Positions 55,841-64,000 of a stretch of 64,000 bases of DNA are shown one piece after another. Under the pieces are notes generated by a model. It worked only from the letters and a program-made list of their open reading frames with translations. It was not told the origin of the DNA and ran no database searches. Position numbers and translations under genes: made by a program. How positions within the stretch are numbered: position 1 is the stretch's first letter; each line of letters opens with the position of its first letter. Source of the stretch: Coleophoma eucalyptorum (Eukaryota; Ascomycota; Leotiomycetes; Helotiales; Dermateaceae); contig JALRME010000001.1 in NCBI GenBank assembly GCA_026120035.1, positions 1,253,909 to 1,317,908 on the forward strand. The letters are read 5' to 3'.

Positions 55841-56751
55841 TCAAAATGTCTCCTCCTCAAGTCCCTCGGCCTCAGCAGGAATCTCAAATCCATCCTCTGT
55901 TGAGTACAAGATAGTCTGGATATGCTTGATCAACCCATCCTCTTGCTTCTCAATCTCTGGATCCTCCTCAACCGCTTGTTGAATTAGCAGCTCAATATCT
56001 CTGAGTTTGCTGAAATAGAAATCTCTCTCGCGCTCCAAGCCTGTGACGGTCTCCTTAAGAGTGTTGTTCTCTTGTTGTAAAGCTGCAGTTCCTGGTCCAC
56101 CACCAATCTTTGCAACTCTTGCGCCACCAGTTGTTGGAGTGGTACCTCTTCGTGGAGCCGAAGCTCGGGAAGTAGAGGTAGCTGCAGGAGGAGCACCAGA
56201 ACCCTTTCTTCGTCCAACAGCATCGTAGTCTCCTCCAGGGTAATGTTGATCCCAGAATCGCTTGGTGAATTGGAGGAAATCGAGGTTGTCTTGCATCTTG
56301 CACTTGATAAGTTGTTCGACATTAATCGTTCGATCGATTTGATGGCGGACGAAGCAGCCTAGGGAAAGATAGATAAGTATACATCAAGTAATTTAAAATC
56401 GTAAACCTACTCTGAAGGATCTTGAAGTTTTGCAGATACGCATATTCGGTATTGACGTTGAACTTAACTCTAGCCATTGGCACATCGAGGAAGATACTGT
56501 CGAAAACCTGGCAAAGCGCCGCACTGAAGAGAATATCGTGTGAGTAGGAGAAAGAACTGCGGGAACTGCGGGGGAGGGGTTCATGCTCACCCAGTTCCAC
56601 ATTGCTCGACCTTAGTGATATTGAGTTGGAGCAGGTTGTTCAGCCATGCTACAAGTTCTTGCCTACAGAAAGAGGGTGGTAAGCTAAGCTGGCCCGGAAA
56701 GCGTTGACAGTGCTGAGCTTTGCGCCCTGTCACTAACCTTGATTCACCCAT
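55841..56751 (-). CDS. EB1-family microtubule plus-end tracking protein (Mal3/Bim1)
   Basis: Binds growing microtubule ends and recruits partners. Exons 56751-56738 (14 nt), 56662-56591, 56523-56411 and 56358-55841 give 238 residues with phase kept. The calponin-homology domain covers about residues 1-110: RQELVAWLNNLLQLNITKVEQ, TGAALCQVFDSIF, FNVNTEYAYLQNFKILQ, RHQIDRTINVEQLIK and FLQFTKRFWDQHYPGGDYD. A Ser/Thr/Arg linker (RASAPRRGTTPTT) is followed by the dimerising coiled coil and EB homology motif: ERERDFYFSKLRDIELLIQQ. The C-terminus is acidic and ends EEETF, close to the EEY/F tail that binds CAP-Gly proteins. The introns near the 5' end are a normal feature of fungal EB1 genes. Confidence 0.95.
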
Positions 56752-58364
56752 AATGGATACGAGGACGACGGAAACCAAAGAGGGGTTCTAAGAAGGAATA
56801 TAGATGAAAACTTCGAGTTAGATATTGCTCTGGAGGTAGAGACGTCTAACGCGTTGTTCGTGGGGTTCAAAGAAATTTTGAATGAGGTTATCGAGAAGCT
56901 CAAAGTTGTTTGTTGCCTTCCACATTGGCCAGGCAATTTAAGTTCTGGTCACGTGTTGACCCCGCGACACGTCGAAGGAGCAGCAAGATGAGCTTCGATG
57001 CAGAGAGAGTCAGTGGGCGCCAAGGTAGATATCAGAGAAGGCTCTCCCTGTACGAAGTACTCTCCCTAACCGCAGCACATACTGCGAATTTGTAGCTGCC
57101 CCTGCGCCGCCCTCTGAAGAAGAAACCTCCTGAGAAAGATTGTAGTTATTGCGACGCCTGTCAACAGAAACACGAAAACAGCCTCTACACCGTACACCCT
57201 ATGGTTCATTTCCCCTGTCCTGAATCTTAAACCCACCAACCAAACATAGGACTGCTTACTTAAATTTCAACGACATTTACGTCTCTCAAGATCCCAATGT
57301 CATCAGTTTTTCTAATTCCCAAGTCTTTGTTGCACATCAGCAAAAACCTGGCATGCCGAGTATTATCCAAATCCAGAGGCAAGTCTCAACCAAATCTGAC
57401 CAACAACCTCTCATGCCGTACATCCGTCCTGTCCGATCCATCCATACTGTCCAAAATAAGAAGACTACAAAAATCATGGTGACAAGTGGCGAGACGCCAG
57501 TGCCACTGACAAGGAAGAATAACTGTATCCACCTGTCAGCGCTTCCTCTTTCTTCCAGACACGGGAACAGGGAACAAATTTTGGTGCTCGTCTACAACTT
57601 CATCAAGTTGTCAAGGCCATGTAGGAAAGACTGCCCTTCAGCGACTTGATAGGTACAGTCCATTGCTATTTGCCTTACAACCTTTCAAATAGCCGACGGC
57701 GAAGATCAGATTAACAGATTTTCAGCGATAGGGCGTAGGACCTGACATCTTTCCTTTGGGCCATTAAATGGCTTTAACAAGAACGTATCGTCATTATCAC
57801 AGCTGTAGGCTATCAACTGGGCACAAGAAACCGGGTGTAACTGCATTCTATTCCTCCACCATCTTTTATACAAATGGTAAGGTTCTGTCGATAGCACTTC
57901 TTCTAGACTCATCTGATAACCATAATATGAAAAAGTCGGCACAACCACCAGATGCTCAACTCGCAACATACAGCAAGGAGCACACTAGTATCCCGTGTTT
58001 TCCTAGAATCCCTTCTCTTAACGGCTGGTCCCGTCCTTTCGTTTTCCCAGCTCCAAGATTTCCCGAAGTTGAACAGTCAAGAAAGACTCGTAAAACCACC
58101 AATTGACCAAACCGACACCTATGCAAAAGAACAATAAAAAGAAGTAAAAGTCCATCTCGTCATAAACCCAGACCCGACAAGCTCAAAGCGCCTGTGAAAA
58201 GAAAGCGAAAAACAGCCAAGTTATAATCTTGACCCCTAAAACAGGATTCCACAACACAAAGAGATCCGCTATGCAATAAATACAAGTATGATATATGGAG
58301 CAGTGTGCCCAATCAAAGAAAGAAGCAAGAAGTTAAGGATGGGAACAAGTTAAAAAAACATAAC
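56752..58364. other. Intergenic region between EB1 and STE12 genes
   Basis: About 1.6 kb on the upstream side of the EB1 gene and downstream of STE12. It should include a long STE12 3' UTR. Short frames around 57300-57650 and 57700-58140 look non-coding. Confidence 0.45.
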
Positions 58365-60706
58365 TTAGATCGGCTGCTGCATCATCTGTTGGGTATTGAT
58401 GAGCTGGCTTGGCGCAGCCATCCCAGATCCCGGCATAGGCATGTTGCCAGCGAACGCACCCATGGCGTTGAAATTTTGAGACATGCTCGTTGGCAAGTAT
58501 CCGTTCTCTGAGTTGGGTGACGCTTCCTCGAGGGAGCCAAGTTGATCTTCGCCTTCATAATCTTCTTCTTCGCCACTGTAATTGTATGGACCTTCGGTTC
58601 CGTCACCACGGTCATGCGTACGACGATGTCTATAACGAGCTAAGTTAGTGTTCTGATCGATACAAGAGGTAATAGTGCTGTGATGTGACGTTTTGTATGA
58701 TAATAAATGGAGACATACTGTGCTAGGTTGTCTGAGCGGGAGAAGGCCTTGCTACAGTGAGGGCAGATGTAGGGTCTTTCTTGGGTATGTGTTCTCACGT
58801 GTCTGGGGGTAGAAGTCAGTGGCTTGATCCGCTAGATCTGACAGCCGGTCGAGAGATGAAAAATAAAAAAAGATTCTTACCGCTTGAGGTGCTCTAAACG
58901 CTTGAACAAGCGTCCGCACGTAGGGATGGGACATGAGTGTGACTTTTGGGGGTATGGACCAAGCTCCATCATGGTAGCGCTACGCGCTCTTCGCACGACT
59001 CCATTTGGTCCTTGCATTTGTCTTCTTTGGGGTGAATCGTGAATGGAGCCATCACCTGATAGATCCTCATTAGACAACTGACTAAAGTCGTTCTGTTGAA
59101 GAGCCATTGGGTTCATGGCACCATTGTCGTTCTCAACAGTGGACAAAGGAGTGGAGTGTCTTGACAATTCGAGAAGCTCTTTGTGGTGCTGTGCCATCTG
59201 ATGGACTTGGTTGCTGTAGCTGAGTCCAGGAGGAGAGTTATTGGCAGACTCATCTCCCTCGGCAACAGGTCCCACAGATGTGGACACAGATCTTCTCAGA
59301 TCTGAAGGTCGGTGGGCAGTGTGTGGGTTGTGTTGAGCCTGAGCTGCAGCCACGATGGCTGAAACTCCCGGTGGAATGGACGAGCGGCGTCTTCGTTGCT
59401 TGTAGGTAGGAGAGCCCTCAATCACAGAGTAGACATTGTTGCCTCCAAATCCACGGTTCGCATGAGAGAACTGTGGTCCGGACAAATTGGAGGGTGGAAG
59501 CTGCATCATGCCGTGCATGCCGTTGACACCGGCCATATGATCTGGAATTGCAGTGTAGAGGCCGGTCTCCTCGTTGGCAATGTATGCAGGCTCAGCACCC
59601 ATTCCCAAGGCTTGTTGTGGTGGAGTGATTGGCTCAAAAGAGATACCACGGTTGCTGTAGTCCTCGTAATGCGACGATACGAAAGACGGCGCGGGGGAAT
59701 ACTCCATGCCATATGCAGGCATGGAAGCATGTCGCTGATGTGTTTGCGAAATTGGAACACCGTTTTGATTGTATTGAACGCGTCCAAAATCTTGCTCTCT
59801 CTTCACAACTTGCTGCTGCATTGGCTGTTGAGCCATGGCCATCTGTTGATATGCTGCCATAGGATTCATTTCTTCCTGCATTGGCTGCATGGCTTGGGGC
59901 ATCATTTGTGGTGGGGGCATGGAGTCAATGGCTCTCATGACGGGAGAGGTGGATTGTGATTGAGAGTATGATGGTTGTTGGGCGGAGAAGGACGAAGAGT
60001 TAGCTTGTTGGGCTTTCGTGAGTTGCTCGAACAGGGACTGAGATGAGTCAAACTCGAAAGACAGGGCGGGCTCGTTGACGGCAACAGTGGTGGCTTCTTG
60101 ACCCATCTTCTCTCTCTTCAAATCACGCTCGAGAGCATCCAGGAAAAGTCTGTCGTGTGGCACGCTGTACCAGTAGAAGACCTTTTGCTTTTTTTGTGTT
60201 CGAATGCAGTTATTCTTGTAAAGGAAGTCGAGGAAACCACTCTTTGGCTCTTCGAGAGAAGCATCGGTGCCAGATTTCAGATTTCGGAGATCGGAGAAGA
60301 TACCCTCCTCGAACTTCTTCGAATTCTTCACAGGTCGACCGAAGGCTTGAAAACGGAAGGAAAGACATCGTACAATATCCGTACCGGAAATGTGAAAGAG
60401 GTTGTTCCTTTGTCATGTCAGTCTACAAACTACTCCAGCTATTCTTCGAAACTAACCAGAGTACACAAGAAACATATTCGCCGGTTGGCAGAAGAAATCT
60501 TCGAATGTATTGATCTGGGGTCCAGTCGACAGGAGCAGATATTAAAAAGTATTTTACTGAGAGGTAATTAGAACTACCCGGGCTTCTCCGTCGCGCAACT
60601 ACTTACAGTTGTCAACTTGTTGGAGGGCCACTTGAGCATCTTGGGGCAGACTTTGTTGAGCTTCGCTGCTCAACATGAAGGTCTCTGGTTTCTGTGGCGG
60701 GGCCAT
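58365..60706 (-). CDS. STE12: Ste12-family transcription factor (STE homeodomain-like plus two C2H2 fingers)
   Basis: Nuclear factor downstream of the Fus3/Kss1-type MAP kinase; in moulds it controls invasive growth and mating. Exons 60706-60607, 60556-60457, 60407-58881, 58802-58719 and 58629-58365 keep phase and give 691 residues, the length usual in filamentous fungi. The STE DNA-binding domain spans about residues 33-165: KYFLISAPVDWTPDQYIRRF, LFHISGTDIVRC, FEEGIFSDLRNLKSG and QKVFYWYSVPHDRLFLDALE. A long Gln/Met/Pro-rich middle has a basic patch YKQRRRRSSIPPG. Two C-terminal fingers follow: CPIPTCGRLFKRLEHLKRH with HVRTH, and CPHCSKAFSRSDNLAQH with HRRTH. The 84-nt exon 4 codes for the end of finger 1 and the start of finger 2. 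Confidence 0.97.
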
Positions 60707-63700
60707 GGTGGTATGATGTTGGGAATACATCATCTGCGCCATTCAATTGAGTCGAACCAACGACTCTGAATAGCTGGAAATGGATGAGATGTTTAGGGGG
60801 TGGATGATGCTTTATTGAAACAGTGACAGAGCGACAAGGCTGAAGCTCAACACAGGCGACGGACCAGATTGTTGACAGTGTGCGGGCGCGTCAAATCAGC
60901 GACAGAAAAAGGGAAGACGAAGCGATTGTCGTGTCGTAAGGATGTACACTTTGGGAAGGGCCTGCCTCCGATAACAGAAAGCAGAGCGCGCAAGAGAAAC
61001 GGTAAATGTTCGAAATGTTCGAAGGAGTCTCGAGACCAGCCCGTAAGTTCGCAAGAACTATACTCGACTTCGGTAACGGATTAAGGAAGAATTGAAGGTC
61101 CTGCGACAGACGACGACGAGAGAAAGGGGGTTCGTCGAAGCGGACTGATATTCGCGCGCGCCGGTGGGTGTTTCGTCGCGACGACTTGATCAGACTGAGG
61201 AGCAGCAGGTGAAGCGTAGAAGGAGACCTCAACAACTCAAGGATGCGGCTGAGGGAGGATGGAAGCTTTCGAGGTACGGACCTGCGACAAGAAAGAGAGA
61301 CGTGAAATCAGAACTTCAGAAGAGTTTGAGAATGGCGGACGACACGGGGGTTTAATGAGTTGGGCTAATAGTGGGTTTGAGAATGACCTGGCTGCTCAGG
61401 GCCTGCAAGCGTGGACTGTAAGGACCGGGCCCCGCAGGGATTGGGTGCGGGAGTCGCTGGGATGAGAGAGAGGGAGCTAGAGCGCTGGGTAGTGGGTGTG
61501 CTGGGTTCTGTGTGCTAGGATGTCGATGTTTATGGTGCAGTGCGGGTGCCCTGGCCCTGGTGTCCTGGTGTGCCCTGACTTAGCCTGGAGAGGGCCTTGG
61601 CTTGCCTGGACACGACGGATGGATGGTTGGTTGGTGGTGGGAGGATGTGGGCACTTGTCGAGCGCGCGAGTGAGTGGGTGAAGATGAGGGGTGGCACAGT
61701 GGAAAGTCGGTGGGTGAGAATAGCAAGCCGCCCAGAGACGACAGACGGAGCAGAGAGGAACAGCGACTGGCGCTGACGATTTGATAGCGTGGGTGTGGTT
61801 GGAGGCGACCGCAGTACGATTGTGTGAGAGGAGGCGCCGGCTGGGTAGAAGCAAAGAGCTGATGGGAGAGGAGAGAAGTAGGTATGCAGCGAGCTCTGCG
61901 TCTTTGTCCAGGTATGGCCGTGGCGAGTAAGGAGGAGAAACAAGAGAGGGAGTCCTGGTCCAAGAACAGAGGGAATGGACGATCACAGAAGAGACGTGCG
62001 CGGTTAATTAATCAATTCTGGGCTGCAGCACGAGTGCCATAGTACCGTAGCCATCAGTCAGTAGGACATGGAGGGGTAGAGGCAATATTGGTGGTGGGAC
62101 ATGTATCCCCTTGAGAGCATCATCTACCGCAGCTCATTATTACAAGAACGAAGGAATGCACAATGCAGTGTTAGTGTGTTGTCGTCAAGATTAATCTTAT
62201 GATTGCAATGGCCCGGTGCTATCCCTTTGCCCTGCCAGCTTGGACAGCAGTGGTAAAATTGCCTATAGCAAAGAAGCATATAGAGAAGCATAAGACCTGG
62301 CCGACCACTCACAGCTCAGCATTTTCCCCTGCCTTGCTGAGCGGCCACTGACGGAAGCGAAAGAGAGAGCCGACGAAAGTGAATTCTGAGCACTGATTCA
62401 GAGCGGGAGGGAGGGAAGGCAGAGGGCAGAGGCAAGAGGGCCTTCAGCATAGCATGGTGGTACCTGGGCCACGGTACCTTAAAGTGGCTTGTTAGCTTCA
62501 AGCCATGGAGTTGATTAGGCTGCGATGGTGCAAGGAACAGCATGGCACCGCGTGGGCACGACACTGGGCAACGGCGAGAGAGGGCGAGCGTGGAGGAATG
62601 AGGAAGCGGGCAAGGAAGAAGAAAGCGAGAAGGCGAGAGCAGCGGGCAACGAGACGAGGTGAGGTGAGGACGGAGAGCAGCGACCAGAGAACTGAGAACT
62701 GAGAGCAGCGACCAGAGAACAGCGGGCGCAGGACACCGCAGAACCCAGCTTGGACTTTGGGGCATCCACAGCGAATGGATCCCTGTCTTCTGATTTCGAA
62801 ACAGCCGCCCGCAGCTGCGGACGGGCGTGGTGGAGGGATGGTGGTTGAAGGAGCCAGCGTGCACCGCACCAACTGGGCATTATCTCGTTCACGATCCATG
62901 CTCTCCCACCCCAGTCCAGTCTTACTAAAGTCTTCGTGCGCTACTGCGGGAGAGAGATCTCAAACACGAGAAACCTTTGACAGCGAACCGGGGTCTGGAC
63001 ACCGCAAAAGCCTGGACTCTGTGGACTCAGCCGACCCCCGTGATTGGTGCTTCATGCATCTGAATGTCAAGGCAAAAAAAGGTACGAGGAGCCAACCTCT
63101 CACTTTCCCTATGCCCAATGCCCACGGTACATGCATGCTTCCTCCATCAGAAGAGCTGGTCCTGACTCTGGTCAATATCGCCGTCCCTATGATCTGACTT
63201 GCCGGCATATCCATCAATCTGAGAGAACCACCGCTGCACCGCCCTGATCACGATTGAGCTGACATCCGACAAGGGAAAAAGGAAGGAATGCCAGAAAACA
63301 GAGTAATAGAATCGGCTTCACCAGAGCAGTGCTTCGGTTCCAACCTTCGTCTCCTTCCTGATCCAGTTTATCGCCTGAGCAGGAATATCACCTCTCCATC
63401 ACAATGCTCGCTTGCACTGTTCTCTGAGCCCGTGCAGTGCCTTGTTTCTCCCAGAACATGCAGCTAATCTCCGTCGACTGCCCACCTAGAATCATGTTGG
63501 ACAAGGGCCGTGTCGGACAATTTCGACTGCAGAGCCGACCGGCGACTCTCCATGATCCTTTTTCTCCTTCTCCTTCTAGATGCGAGGCTCCCACAATCAG
63601 TCCGAGAATGACGAGAGGATGGGGACTGGCAGCGCTCCTAAGCAACGCTCGGTCACGGCACTTCGCATTTAAGATTATTACTCGTACATATCACTATCGC

Positions 63701-64000
63701 TAGGCTCCTACATCCTATCCCCGAGTCAGCCGATTTGGGAATGGAGATATCTTCTCGGAGATCGCTGCCCTTCTAGAGCAGAGAGAGCACCGGGGGCATC
63801 GCCGAGAGGGAGAGGGGCGGTAGCATGGGAAGACATCAAGCAACGCAACCGACTCAAGGGCCCATTCTCACGAGGAAATGTGGAGGACTGAGGTATCTTT
63901 CTGTCATGGTTTAGCCATAAGTCGTTGTCGTAAGGATGGAGGGGGGGCAAGTATGGCATGTCGAGTCGTTATGCTGCAGTACTTCGTAGTAGTGATTGAT
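60707..64000. other. Long upstream region of STE12
   Basis: About 3.3 kb to the window edge. It holds G/A-rich and C/T-rich stretches, notably around 61.5-62 kb and 62.55-62.75 kb. Their open frames are low-complexity (Ser/Pro/Leu/His or Arg/Glu). No domain, splice-linked frame or tRNA could be supported. Long 5' leaders are common in fungal regulatory genes. Confidence 0.45.
62673..62720. repeat. Two copies of a 20-nt sequence at 28-nt period
   Basis: GAGAGCAGCGACCAGAGAAC occurs at 62673-62692 and again at 62701-62720, separated by TGAGAACT, within a purine-rich stretch. Confidence 0.8.

Noticed and set aside
61477..61986. Overlapping open frames up to 169 codons on the minus strand
   Set aside because: Several frames are open at once with Ser/Pro/His/Leu-rich products, a sign of biased composition and not of coding.
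62316..62899. Three overlapping minus-strand frames of 125-182 codons
   Set aside because: They are the complements of a purine-rich repeat-containing stretch; none resembles a protein.
1..64000. CRISPR arrays, operons, insertion sequences, bacterial-type regulatory sites
   Set aside because: The window is eukaryotic with spliced genes; no repeat-spacer array, transposase or ribosome-binding-site pattern was seen.
60721..64000. Possible tRNA or snRNA genes in long spacers
   Set aside because: I looked by eye for B-box-like GGTTCGANTCC and cloverleaf arms and found none convincing; a covariance-model scan would be needed to settle this.

Overview
This window looks like nuclear DNA of a filamentous ascomycete (Pezizomycotina). 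The genes are monocistronic and lie on both strands. Many are split by short introns of about 45-60 bp with GT/AG ends and CTRAC-like branch points. The gene families fit a mould: Ste12 with a C-terminal C2H2 pair, calcineurin A, Vam7, an EB1/Mal3 protein, Cac1 and a Cys-3-type bZIP. A Leotiomycete such as a Sclerotiniaceae relative is plausible, but that is inference; no rRNA or species marker is present. I rebuilt exon structures by hand and checked that reading phase is kept across each proposed intron.

Layout: 1-4.6 kb holds a 5'-truncated prolidase (+) convergent with a large low-complexity protein (-). 7-21 kb is more accessory in character. It holds a small secreted protein (+), a decayed cytochrome P450 pseudogene (+), the CAF-1 large subunit (-), a secreted berberine-bridge-type FAD oxidase (-), a six-exon long-chain acyl-CoA synthetase (+), a secreted amidohydrolase/decarboxylase-like protein (-) and an orphan terminal-exon-like fragment (-). 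21.7-30.4 kb holds a ketopantoate-reductase-like mitochondrial protein (+), a WW protein (-), an Mmc1-like mitochondrial protein (-), a small coiled-coil protein (-) and calcineurin A (+).

30.6-32 kb holds the bZIP factor (-), followed by about 4.8 kb without a convincing gene. 36.8-48.2 kb is gene-dense: pICln (+), cysteinyl-tRNA synthetase (-) divergent from TRM61 (+), a ZZ-finger protein (-), a NUDIX hydrolase (+) and a proline-rich membrane protein (-). 50.7-60.7 kb carries minus-strand genes: an uncharacterised five-exon gene, VAM7, EB1/Mal3 and STE12. The last 3.3 kb is the long upstream region of STE12 with short repeats and no gene I can support.

Functional themes are housekeeping and signalling: tRNA charging and tRNA methylation from one divergent promoter, Ca2+ signalling (calcineurin), MAPK output (Ste12), vacuole fusion (Vam7), microtubule plus ends (EB1) and chromatin assembly (Cac1). 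I found no convincing novel multi-gene system. The most checkable observations are the in-frame cassette exon of STE12 that would rebuild one hybrid zinc finger, a stop codon embedded in a splice donor in calcineurin A, dual-start CysRS, a PanE-like protein that appears to have lost key catalytic residues, and the P450 pseudogene.
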